A DNA stretch of 64,000 nucleotides from JBBKWU01 sp037969035 (GTDB lineage Bacteria > Pseudomonadota > Alphaproteobacteria > Micavibrionales > Micavibrionaceae): positions 222,153 through 286,152 of the forward strand of contig JBBKWU010000012.1 of the NCBI GenBank assembly GCA_037969035.1, given 5' to 3'. Positions 24,813 to 32,652 of the stretch are shown here, piece by piece. The notes beneath the pieces are model-generated. The model made no database searches and was not told the origin of the DNA. It worked only from the letters and a program-made list of their open reading frames with translations. The stretch's first letter is position 1, and each line of letters opens with the position of its first letter. Position numbers and translations under genes: made by a program.

Positions 24813-25484
24813 ATGCAAAACCGCTTGGGTGTTCGTCATATGAAATCTGCAATAAATGTCGCTATTCTCGGAATCGCTGTGTTCTTTATGAACATGCAAA
24901 ATGCTCTGGCCGAAACGTCAGATCATGCAGCGCATGCCGAGGATTTACACGCCGTTGCTGATGGACATCACGAAGCAGCCTCTAGCGGTTTGCCACAGCT
25001 TGACCCGTCCACCTACCCGAGCCAGATTTTCTGGTTGGTGATTTCGTTTGTGCTGCTTTACATCTATTTCAGCTCTAAAACGCTGCCGGAAATGTCGTCT
25101 GTTCTTGAAGATCGTCAGGACAGAATTACAAACGACCTAACCACAGCCGAAGAGCTTAAGAACGAGATTGAAACAGCGCAAATCACCTATGAAAAAAGCT
25201 TGGGTAACGCACGGGACAAAGCAACGCAAACATTAACCGATACAGGCCTGAAGATTGCGGAAAAAGCGTCGCAAGAATCAGATAAATTTGGTGACATGGC
25301 TGAAAAAGAAATCACAGCACTTGAAAAAGAGATCGAAAAAGCCAAAGGCGAAGCCATGGAAAGCATCAACTCTATCGTTGCTGAAGTTTCGCATGAAGCC
25401 GCACAGAAAATTGTTGGCCTCAAGCTTGACCTGAAAAAGGCACAAACGGTTGTAAAAGCCCTGAACCAGAAGAAGGCCGCGTAA
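24813..25484 (+). CDS. atpG: ATP synthase F0 subunit b' (AtpG/AtpF2)
   Basis: Half of the heterodimeric peripheral stalk used by alphaproteobacteria, cyanobacteria and chloroplasts. The 223-residue protein has an N-terminal hydrophobic segment (about 14-32) that may be a signal peptide, a His-rich linker (DHAAHAEDLHAVADGHHEAA), the membrane helix SQIFWLVISFVLLYIYF (about 72-90), and a long charged coiled coil. The His-rich 35-residue insert before the TM segment is longer than usual. An ATG at 24840 is an alternative start. Ends 4 bp before atpF. Confidence 0.93.
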   Translation: MQNRLGVRHMKSAINVAILGIAVFFMNMQNALAETSDHAAHAEDLHAVADGHHEAASSGLPQLDPSTYPSQIFWLVISFVLLYIYFSSKTLPEMSSVLEDRQDRITNDLTTAEELKNEIETAQITYEKSLGNARDKATQTLTDTGLKIAEKASQESDKFGDMAEKEITALEKEIEKAKGEAMESINSIVAEVSHEAAQKIVGLKLDLKKAQTVVKALNQKKAA

Positions 25485-25488
25485 TATC

Positions 25489-25977
25489 ATGGAATTTCTA
25501 AAAGACGAATATTTTTGGTACACGCTCTCATTCTTGGTGTTTGTTGGCATTCTCTTTAAATTCGGTGGCAAGTCGTTTCTTGGCTTCCTTGATAACCGCA
25601 TTGACACCATCCGCAAAGAAATTGAAACCGCCGAAACACTCCGCATTGAAGCACAAGAGCTTCTCGCGCAGTATCAGCGCAAGCAAAAAGACGCGGAAAA
25701 AGAAGCAAACCTCATCATTGAAAATGCAAAAGCACACGCCAAGCAAATTCAAAAAGATGCTGATACTGACCTTAAAGCCATGATGGCGCGTAAAGAAACG
25801 CAGCTTAAAGAACGCTTGAAACGCATGGAAAACGATGCCCGTCAAGAAATGCGCGCTTATGCCGCAGAGCTTGCCACACAAGCAACAAGTGAAATCATCA
25901 TCCATAATCTGGATAAAAAGACCGCAGACGATCTCATCGAGCAATCAATCGGTAATGTCGCGAAACGTTTGAACTAG
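25489..25977 (+). CDS. atpF: ATP synthase F0 subunit b
   Basis: Second peripheral stalk subunit: a short N-terminal membrane segment (FWYTLSFLVFVGILFKFGG) and a coiled coil rich in Lys, Glu and Ala that reaches F1 delta, ending in the conserved LIEQSIGNVAKRLN. At 162 residues it is of normal length. The genes for delta, alpha, gamma, beta and epsilon do not follow, as expected for the separated F0 and F1 operons of alphaproteobacteria. Confidence 0.96.
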   Translation: MEFLKDEYFWYTLSFLVFVGILFKFGGKSFLGFLDNRIDTIRKEIETAETLRIEAQELLAQYQRKQKDAEKEANLIIENAKAHAKQIQKDADTDLKAMMARKETQLKERLKRMENDARQEMRAYAAELATQATSEIIIHNLDKKTADDLIEQSIGNVAKRLN

Positions 25978-26025
25978 AGGCTTTTTCACCCCTTGCAGGA
26001 GTGGTCAGTTTTTGTGACCGTATCA

Positions 26026-26640
26026 ATGCCCCCCTCATTCTTTCCCCTAGATAGTCAAAAATGGCAAGGTAGGCGCGTGGGAATCCTTGGTGGATCATTT
26101 AATCCGCCGCACAAAGGACACATCCACATCAGCCTTGTTGCCATGCATATGCTACAGCTTGATTACATCTGGTGGGTCGTCACTCCGCAAAATCCACACA
26201 AAAAAGATATCAAGGCCGAGAGTTTTGAAACACGCTACGAAGCATGCTCTGCGATCACGCAATCACACCCGCGCCTCATCGTTAGTGATTTCGAGCAGCA
26301 GTTAAATCTCACCTACACGGCAGATACAGTAAACGCGCTAACCCATTATTATCCCAAAACAAAATTTGTTTTGTTGATGGGCATGGATAACGCATTAACC
26401 TTCCATAAATGGGAACGTTGGCGTGAAATTTTGAGGAAAATGGCCACCGCTCACATTGCCCGCCCGCCTTTTTTGAATATGGTCGAATCATCTCCGCTCA
26501 AGAAACTTGCGGCACAGCGGCATGTTTTTTTAGAGCGCGGCAGCAAGGCTGACCTTAAACCACAGACATCTTACTGGATTATGCAGAACCATTTAATGGA
26601 CATTTCATCAACAAAAATACGAGATAAAACAAATAAATAG
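26026..26640 (+). CDS. nadD: Nicotinate-nucleotide adenylyltransferase
   Basis: Adenylates nicotinic acid mononucleotide to NaAD in NAD synthesis. It has the nucleotidyltransferase signature GILGGSFNPPHKGH near the N terminus and ISSTKIRD (SxxR-like, ATP-binding) near the C terminus. Start choice is open: ATG 26026 gives 204 residues; a GTG at 26014 lies 12 bp beyond AGGAG (25997-26001) and would add four. In family context it precedes rsfS, which is the case here across a 249-bp leader. Last gene before that leader. Confidence 0.94.
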   Translation: MPPSFFPLDSQKWQGRRVGILGGSFNPPHKGHIHISLVAMHMLQLDYIWWVVTPQNPHKKDIKAESFETRYEACSAITQSHPRLIVSDFEQQLNLTYTADTVNALTHYYPKTKFVLLMGMDNALTFHKWERWREILRKMATAHIARPPFLNMVESSPLKKLAAQRHVFLERGSKADLKPQTSYWIMQNHLMDISSTKIRDKTNK

Positions 26641-26889
26641 TATACTTTTATAACGCAGTGCATTAAGCATAATCTTGGAATTATATTGCACCTACTGCCA
26701 AAAAGACTTAAAATAGAAGTATGAGTAATGTTTATTCGTCATTAACAAGGAAGGGATTTTGAAAACGTTGAGACACCTCACCGTATCATGTTCATTGACT
26801 TGTGATCGTTGGCTTCGGCGCCATTAAAGTGTCGAGGCCTTTTTTGTGCGTAATCTTGCGCGAACCACGTTAGAAAAGGAGAATAGCTC
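26641..26889 (+). promoter_or_regulatory. Structured leader upstream of rsfS with possible attenuator
   Basis: The 249-bp gap contains an imperfect stem-loop at 26655-26698 (GCAGT...ACTGC with ATAAT/ATTAT inside), a 13-codon open frame ATG 26721 to TGA 26762, and a hairpin GGCTTCG (26811-26817)/CGAGGCC (26833-26839) followed by TTTTTT (26840-26845). The last has the form of an intrinsic terminator placed 45 bp ahead of the rsfS start. Together these resemble a leader attenuator; the evidence is form only. Confidence 0.4.
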
Positions 26890-27282
26890 ATTCTAAAAAC
26901 ACTTGAAACAGGACTGGATGATCTTACACCAGACCAAATGAAGACCCTTATCGAACAGTCTCTTGACGCAGATAAGGCCATGGATATCGATACTATTGAT
27001 CTCCGCAACCAATCGGCAATCGCCGATTACATAGTCATAGCTAGCGGTCAATCTACTAGACAAGTCGCTGCACTGGCTGAAAAACTCCGCGATAGGCTAA
27101 AAGCACGCGGCGTTGACGGTATAAAACTGGAAGGCTTAGAAAGCTGTAACTGGGTTATTTTAGATGCTGGCGATATCGTTGTGCATTTGTTCAGACCCGA
27201 AGTTCGCGATTTCTACAATATCGAGAAAATGTGGCGTTCATTCCCACAAAAGCCCGATGTTAACGGCGTCACAGCGCACTAA
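26890..27282 (+). CDS. rsfS: Ribosomal silencing factor RsfS, probable ATT start
   Basis: RsfS binds L14 on the 50S subunit and blocks joining with 30S under starvation. The core reads KTLIEQSLDADKAMDIDTIDL, SAIADYIVIASGQSTRQVAALA, WVILDAGDIVVHLFRPEVRDFYNIEKMW, all family hallmarks. The first ATG (26938) would cut into the conserved first helix. An in-frame ATT at 26890 follows AGGAG (26877-26881) by 8 nt and adds ILKTLETGLDDLTPDQ, which resembles the start of homologues; no ATG, GTG or TTG lies between. If ATT is not used, the CDS is 26938-27282. Follows nadD, precedes rlmH, as is usual. Confidence 0.88.
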   Translation: MLKTLETGLDDLTPDQMKTLIEQSLDADKAMDIDTIDLRNQSAIADYIVIASGQSTRQVAALAEKLRDRLKARGVDGIKLEGLESCNWVILDAGDIVVHLFRPEVRDFYNIEKMWRSFPQKPDVNGVTAH

Positions 27283-27304
27283 CACCAGTCTACGCACACG
27301 CACT

Positions 27305-27339
27305 TTGTGCTGAATTGTACTGATTGTACTATATTGTGC
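27305..27339. promoter_or_regulatory. Four phased TTGT(A/G)C repeats upstream of rlmH
   Basis: TTGTGC at 27305, TTGTAC at 27315, TTGTAC at 27324 and TTGTGC at 27334, spaced 10, 9 and 10 bp start to start, that is about one helical turn. They lie in the 124-bp gap between rsfS and rlmH, 68 bp ahead of the rlmH start, and could be an operator bound on one face of the DNA. Confidence 0.4.
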
Positions 27340-27406
27340 AAAAATTAGAGGCACGCTTGCGCGGCTTGCTCTTTTCAAATGCTTTGTAACGCGATACAAA
27401 CAAGGC

Positions 27407-27847
27407 ATGTTAAAAATTGATATTATCGCCGCTGGCCGCTTGCGCCCTTCTCCCTTGCTCGATCTTTGGAACGATTACACTGCGCGTATGCAGTGGCAAA
27501 TAAATCTGTTTGAGATCGAAAGCAAAAACACCGCCGACCTTGAAACAAAACTCCTCGATAAAATTAAAAATGATGCCTTTACCATTGTGCTTGATGAGCG
27601 CGGTAAAGCACTTAGCAGCCGTGAGCTCGCGGGCAAACTTGATGCGCTAATGGCCGAAGGGCAAAGCCATATTCAGTTTATAATTGGTGAGGCCGACGGT
27701 TTGCCTAAATCCGTGAAACAAAATGCAAATTTTCTGCTGGCTTTTGGTATTCAGACATGGCCTCACATGCTGGTTCGTATTATGCTGATTGAACAAATTT
27801 ACCGCGCCCAACAAATTTTGGCGGGACACCCTTACCACCGCGACTAA
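27407..27847 (+). CDS. rlmH: 23S rRNA (pseudouridine1915-N3)-methyltransferase RlmH
   Basis: SPOUT-class SAM-dependent methyltransferase acting on helix 69 of 70S ribosomes. The 146-residue protein starts LKIDIIAAGRLR, has the SAM-loop regions LDERGKALSSREL and FIIGEADGL, and the family end AEQIYRAQQILAGHPYHRD-like tail (here LIEQIYRAQQILAGHPYHRD). The usual SLG before the last helix is replaced by AFG. It follows rsfS by 124 bp and precedes envC by 26 bp. Confidence 0.95.
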   Translation: MLKIDIIAAGRLRPSPLLDLWNDYTARMQWQINLFEIESKNTADLETKLLDKIKNDAFTIVLDERGKALSSRELAGKLDALMAEGQSHIQFIIGEADGLPKSVKQNANFLLAFGIQTWPHMLVRIMLIEQIYRAQQILAGHPYHRD

Positions 27848-27873
27848 ACAGCGGTAAACACACAAGAGAAACA

Positions 27874-29076
27874 ATGCGAATGCGCCCATTGAATAAATAC
27901 ATCGTTGCCGCCCTTATTACGGCTAGTGCTATTATGTACACAGCCCCGCTTTATGCGGAAAGCCCGCCTATTCCTGCGCGGAAAGATGATGGGCTCGATA
28001 GCGTTAAAAACGAGCTACAAGAAGAAGAGCAGCATAAAAAAGAGCTGTCCGCCAAAGCACAAGGCATCGAAAAAGATTTAAAAGGCACGCGGAACGATCT
28101 CACCACACTCGCCAAAGCCGTGCGTATTAACGAAAAAAATCTCGACGATCTCGCTACAAAAATCGAAGACATGCATATTGAGCAAATAGCTCTTACCGAA
28201 GATCTAGAGGAAAATTACGGCTCGATTGCTGATCTTATCCTTGCGCTTGAACGTATTAAGCGCATTCCGCCTGAGGCTTTGATTGTACGCCCCGGTGCGC
28301 CGCTGGAAACCGCGCAAACCGCCCTTCTCCTAAAAGGCATTTTACCTGCTGTCTATCAAAAGGCAGAGCAACTCTCAAACGCGCTAAACCGCCTTGATGA
28401 ATTGGAAGCCACCTTAAAGACCGACCGCGCCAAACAAATAGCACAGCAAGAAAAGCTCGCCGCAGAAGAAAAGGAAATGGCCGCGCTCATCAAAAAACGT
28501 GAAACCCTGTTTGCCAACACACAGCTCGATCTAAAAAAAACAGAGCGCAACCTTGCAACGCTCGCCGAAAAGGCAAAAACCCTTGAAGACTTATTGAATC
28601 GCGTTAAAGAGGAAAACCGCACCCAAGCCGCACTACGCAAAAGAGATAACATCAAAACAGCCGCCGCGTCTGTTCCCATGCCTGCGCTTGGTGATGGTAT
28701 TTTACCTGTAAACGGTAATATTCTTGTTTCCTTCGGGCAAAGTGATGCTATTGGTGCCGCCAGTCAGGGATTAAAAATAGAATCAACGCCCGCTTCGCTC
28801 GTAACAAGTCCGTTGGGTGGCGTTGTACGCTTTGCTGGTGAATTTAAAAATTATGGTAATCTTTTAATTATTGAGCATGAAAATGGCTACCACAGCCTGA
28901 TTGCGGGCTTTGGGCAGACTAATGTCAAAACAGGCCAAGCGGTTAATTCTGGCGAACCCATAGGAAAACTGCCTTATACCTCTTCTCGTGGGGGTCGACC
29001 TACGCTATATTATGAACTACGTTATAAGGGGCAGGCCATTGACCCCTCCCTCAAACTCTCGAAACTTAAAAGCTAA
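27874..29076 (+). CDS. envC: EnvC-like murein hydrolase activator
   Basis: EnvC proteins activate septal amidases through a catalytically dead LytM domain. The 400-residue protein has a signal peptide (cleavage near YAES), two long coiled coils (about 38-135 and 170-255) and a C-terminal M23/LytM-like domain (about 270-395). The Zn ligands are lost: the first motif reads GLKIES where HxxxD-type enzymes have His/Asp, and the last reads LYYELR where active ones have HxH. That fits an activator, not an enzyme. It heads envC-ctpA-DUF610-rppH, a conserved alphaproteobacterial set. Confidence 0.92.
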   Translation: MRMRPLNKYIVAALITASAIMYTAPLYAESPPIPARKDDGLDSVKNELQEEEQHKKELSAKAQGIEKDLKGTRNDLTTLAKAVRINEKNLDDLATKIEDMHIEQIALTEDLEENYGSIADLILALERIKRIPPEALIVRPGAPLETAQTALLLKGILPAVYQKAEQLSNALNRLDELEATLKTDRAKQIAQQEKLAAEEKEMAALIKKRETLFANTQLDLKKTERNLATLAEKAKTLEDLLNRVKEENRTQAALRKRDNIKTAAASVPMPALGDGILPVNGNILVSFGQSDAIGAASQGLKIESTPASLVTSPLGGVVRFAGEFKNYGNLLIIEHENGYHSLIAGFGQTNVKTGQAVNSGEPIGKLPYTSSRGGRPTLYYELRYKGQAIDPSLKLSKLKS

Positions 29077-29090
29077 AAAGGTTATTTAAT

Positions 29091-30503
29091 ATGCCCGTTT
29101 CCCGTTCTCTACTCGCTTTGTCCTTTGCCACTACGGTGTTACTGGCAACAACCTCATTAAGTTTTGCGCAAGATGATGACCGTACGGCAGGAACACCGCC
29201 GCAAGCATCCGAAGAAGTAAAGAGCACGAGCGACACATACCAGCAGCTAAACCTATTTGGTGACGTGTTTGAACGCGTTCGCGCACAATATGTTGAGGAA
29301 GTCGGCGATGAACAATTAGTAGAGAGCGCCATTAACGGCATGCTGGTCGCGCTTGATCCGCACTCTGCTTATTTGGATGATGATGATTTTGCCGAAATGC
29401 AGGTGCAAACCAAAGGCGAATTCGGCGGCTTGGGTATCGAAGTCACAATGGAAAATGGCTTGATTAAAGTTGTATCGCCAATTGATGATACGCCTGCATT
29501 CCACGCTGGTGTAAAAGCTGGTGACTACATCACGCATATTGATGACGAGCAGGTCATGGGACTTGGCCTCGGCGATGCCGTTGATAAAATGCGCGGCAAA
29601 GTCGGCACACACATTAAAATATCTGTTCGTCGCAAGGATGTTCCCGAAGCACTTGAATTTGATATCGTCCGTGATGTTATTAAAATTCGTTCTGTGCGCC
29701 ATGAAACATTTGATGACACCGTTGGTTACATCCGTATTACAACCTTTAATCAAAACAGCGACAGCGGCGTAAAAACTGCCGTAAAAGAAATCAACGAAGA
29801 GCTTGGTAACAACCTCAAAGGCTATATCCTTGATTTACGCAACAATCCGGGTGGTCTATTAAATCAAGCCATATCGATTTCTGATCTGTTCCTTGATAAA
29901 GGCGAGATTGTTTCCACACGCGGTCGTCACGAAGAAGACACTAAACGTGACAATGCCACAAAAGGCGACGTCACAAATGGCTTGCCTATTGTTGTTTTGA
30001 TCAATGGTGGTTCTGCTTCTGCATCTGAAATTGTTGCGGGGGCATTGCAAGACCACCACCGCGCAATCTTACTGGGTGAACAATCATTCGGTAAAGGCTC
30101 TGTGCAAACGATCATTCCACTTCCAGGTCATGGCGCGATGCGTTTAACCACGGCGCGTTATTACACACCGTCAGGGCGTTCTATTCAGGCAAAAGGTATT
30201 GAACCAGATATTCTGGTTGAACCAGCAAAAATTGAGCAACTCAATATCGAATATTACCATGAATCAGACCTTCGCGGTGCGCTGGTAAACGAAAAAGACA
30301 TCGATAAAGAAAAGCTTATTGAAGAGGCTAAAGAAAAAGCCGCTGAAAAAGCAGCCAAAGAAAAATCTAAAACCGGTGAAGTTAACGAAGAAGACATAAA
30401 AGAAGAAAAGAAAAAGATTGAGGATTACCAGCTATCTCGCGCTATTGATCTTATTCGCGGTGTCTCGCTTTACCAAGATCGCCAAAAAGAAATGCAGGAA
30501 TAA
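29091..30503 (+). CDS. ctpA: S41 family C-terminal processing peptidase (CtpA)
   Basis: Periplasmic serine protease trimming envelope proteins, often amidases and hydrolases. The 470-residue protein has a signal peptide (SLSFAQ), a helical N-terminal region, a PDZ domain (about 105-185: GGLGIEVTMENGLIKVVSPIDDTPA), and the S41 core with the catalytic Ser in NGGSASASEIVAGAL and Lys in FGKGSVQT, about 25 residues apart. The C-terminal 90 residues are highly charged (EKAAEKAAKEKSK). It lies 14 bp after envC, a pairing consistent with joint control of wall hydrolysis. Confidence 0.95.
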   Translation: MPVSRSLLALSFATTVLLATTSLSFAQDDDRTAGTPPQASEEVKSTSDTYQQLNLFGDVFERVRAQYVEEVGDEQLVESAINGMLVALDPHSAYLDDDDFAEMQVQTKGEFGGLGIEVTMENGLIKVVSPIDDTPAFHAGVKAGDYITHIDDEQVMGLGLGDAVDKMRGKVGTHIKISVRRKDVPEALEFDIVRDVIKIRSVRHETFDDTVGYIRITTFNQNSDSGVKTAVKEINEELGNNLKGYILDLRNNPGGLLNQAISISDLFLDKGEIVSTRGRHEEDTKRDNATKGDVTNGLPIVVLINGGSASASEIVAGALQDHHRAILLGEQSFGKGSVQTIIPLPGHGAMRLTTARYYTPSGRSIQAKGIEPDILVEPAKIEQLNIEYYHESDLRGALVNEKDIDKEKLIEEAKEKAAEKAAKEKSKTGEVNEEDIKEEKKKIEDYQLSRAIDLIRGVSLYQDRQKEMQE

Positions 30504-30524
30504 CCTAATAAAGAGAGCAATCGC

Positions 30525-31655
30525 ATGAAAGTGGCATCTGCCTCATCAGCCATTCACTTCGTAAAGGACAGCTACTCCACGCGTTCCTTTTTGGTTGGTG
30601 TGATTGTTGTTGTTCTGCTTTATCTGGCTTTGGTGGGTTACATTTTTGCAAGTGGCGCATCATATTTGAATGGTCGTCAGGCGCATATGCCCACGCGCTC
30701 AGTTCTTCTCGATTATATTGGCACACCAAAAGCGCAGCCCAAACCTATCGAAATTGACCCCACAACAATAACCGCCGACGAAAACAAAAGCCTTCCGCAA
30801 AAGCGTGCGCTGCCTAACCCATTTCAAGCGCGTGGCATCCCCGTTATGGAGAGCGGCTTGGCACAAGTCCCCATTGAGCAAGTCAGTGAAACAGCCGAAG
30901 ATGGTGTCTTGCCCAAAATTGACACCAAAACAAAGCTAACACCGTTCCAAGCTTACCGCCGCCCGTTTGAATATCCGCGCACAGATCAACCCATTATCAG
31001 CATCGCTATCGAGGATATGGGTCTATCCGATGCCGCAACCGAATCCGCAGTACGTACTATGCCTGCGGAAGTGTCTCTTATTCTATCGCCCTATGCTGCT
31101 AATCCTGATTTTTGGGTGAATGTCGCGCGTGAGCGAGGTCATGAGATATGGATGCATCTACCGCTAGAAACCAAAGATTACCCAACCAATGATCCGGGTC
31201 CGCACACCATGATTATCGACGCGCCGGAGCGTGACAACTTGCGCAAGCTACGTTGGCTTATGTCACGAACGCAAGGCTATGTAGGCTTTGTCACAAGCGC
31301 CGATCATGTCTTTATCAAATCACTGCATGACATGCGCCCTATCCTTGGTGATATCTACAATCGCGGCCTTGGCTTTATTGATGCCGATGCCATACCGTCT
31401 GCTATACCCGCCACAATGGCTGCGGGTCAAAAATCGCCTTATGGCACGGTGCAGCTTTACTTGGGCGAAAATGACACCCTCGCAGAAATCAATGAACAGT
31501 TGAACCGCGTGGAAAAAATTGCAATAGATAGGGGCAAGGCGACAATTATTATCCATCCCTATCCTGCGAGCTACCAAGCAATTTTGAAATGGCTTGCGAC
31601 ATTCGATAAAAAGGGGCTGATTATGGCACCGCTATCTGCCCAAACAGGATATTAG
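30525..31655 (+). CDS. Divergent polysaccharide deacetylase (DUF610) membrane protein
   Basis: A 376-residue protein with an N-terminal membrane anchor (about 24-46), a linker to about 140, and a divergent polysaccharide-deacetylase domain beginning ISIAIEDMGL, continuing VSLILSPYA and HEIWMHLPLETKDYP, with GFIDADAIPSAI near the end. Family members are always downstream of ctpA in alphaproteobacteria and have no proven activity. The metal ligands of active NodB enzymes (D, H, H) are not all evident, so activity should be assumed unknown. Between ctpA (21 bp) and rppH (49 bp). Confidence 0.88.
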   Translation: MKVASASSAIHFVKDSYSTRSFLVGVIVVVLLYLALVGYIFASGASYLNGRQAHMPTRSVLLDYIGTPKAQPKPIEIDPTTITADENKSLPQKRALPNPFQARGIPVMESGLAQVPIEQVSETAEDGVLPKIDTKTKLTPFQAYRRPFEYPRTDQPIISIAIEDMGLSDAATESAVRTMPAEVSLILSPYAANPDFWVNVARERGHEIWMHLPLETKDYPTNDPGPHTMIIDAPERDNLRKLRWLMSRTQGYVGFVTSADHVFIKSLHDMRPILGDIYNRGLGFIDADAIPSAIPATMAAGQKSPYGTVQLYLGENDTLAEINEQLNRVEKIAIDRGKATIIIHPYPASYQAILKWLATFDKKGLIMAPLSAQTGY

Positions 31656-31704
31656 AGAACGAACATTGAGTATGAACACTGGAACAAGAAGAAGAGTATA
31701 AGTT

Positions 31705-32187
31705 ATGTCACTGGAGGATCTACCGTTTCGCGCATGCGTTGGCATCACCTTGTTTAACAAGGAAGGCAAAGTATTTGTTGGCGAACGCATCGACTCCAAA
31801 GGCTCGTGGCAAATGCCACAAGGCGGCATCCACGAAGACGAACCAATCGAAGATGCCTTTTTCCGCGAAATGAAAGAAGAGCTCGGCAATGATAAGGCCG
31901 AGATCATCAAAGTCATGGATAAAACGCTACGCTACGAACTGCCCTACCACCTCAAAGGTAAAATGTGGAACGGCAAATATGGTGGCCAAGAACAAACATG
32001 GGTTGCCGCGCGCTATCTTGGCACAGATGATGACATTAACATCTACGCGCACCATTTCCCCGAATTTGAATCCTACAAATGGATCCATATCGATGATGTA
32101 CTGGATACTGTTGTTCCGTTCAAAGTAGAAACCTACAAAGAAGTCGTCGAAGCCTTCCGCCATCTAGCGTTTGAAGAAATAGAATAA
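31705..32187 (+). CDS. rppH: RNA pyrophosphohydrolase RppH
   Basis: Converts 5'-triphosphate mRNA ends to monophosphate and starts RNase E decay. The 160-residue protein has the complete NUDIX box beginning GGIHEDEPIEDAF and continuing REMKEELG, a FRACVGITLFN start and the GQEQTWVAARYLG beta strand typical of RppH. Length fits. It closes the envC-ctpA-DUF610-rppH set. Confidence 0.95.
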   Translation: MSLEDLPFRACVGITLFNKEGKVFVGERIDSKGSWQMPQGGIHEDEPIEDAFFREMKEELGNDKAEIIKVMDKTLRYELPYHLKGKMWNGKYGGQEQTWVAARYLGTDDDINIYAHHFPEFESYKWIHIDDVLDTVVPFKVETYKEVVEAFRHLAFEEIE

Positions 32188-32253
32188 ATTTGCCTCTTAC
32201 ATAGTACTTATGGTATCAAGTTTTAGAATTATTTCTTTAAAAGGATTGGTGTT

Positions 32254-32652
32254 ATGAGTAATAAATCCACACCCGCAACAGAGCATGGCCAAGCTTTACT
32301 TAAGCTTGCAAACGAATGTGACGCTAAAAACCTAATATCGCAAGAACGTTGCCAGCTAGCCTTTAATAAGGCTGCCCTAATCAATCTTGATAATTATGAT
32401 GAGAAGAAATCAGATCCCGACATTATTTTTAATAATGATGTTGGCTGTCTATTGATGGAACAAGAAATAATTGCTCAGATTCTACAAGACGGAAAGTTAG
32501 ACAAACTTTCTCCTGAGACAAAAAAAAGAGCAGAATCAATAGCGTCTGGCGCTCTCCTCTTTCAAAATCTGAACATAAGAGACACGATGGCTCAAACAGA
32601 TCCCAACTTTAAAAGTGAAAATCCATTCGTACCACCAACATTAACACCCTAA
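32254..32652 (+). CDS. Hypothetical protein
   Basis: A 132-residue acidic, soluble, mostly helical protein, with AAGGATT ahead of the ATG at good distance. I do not recognise it. Noted: two Cys in the N-terminal half (ANECDAK and RCQLAF) and one in DVGCLLM; no signal peptide; proline-rich end (FVPPTLTP). It overlaps the end of tolB by 4 bp tail to tail and lies where pal would be expected in the tol operon of related organisms, but on the other strand. Confidence 0.7.
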   Translation: MSNKSTPATEHGQALLKLANECDAKNLISQERCQLAFNKAALINLDNYDEKKSDPDIIFNNDVGCLLMEQEIIAQILQDGKLDKLSPETKKRAESIASGALLFQNLNIRDTMAQTDPNFKSENPFVPPTLTP

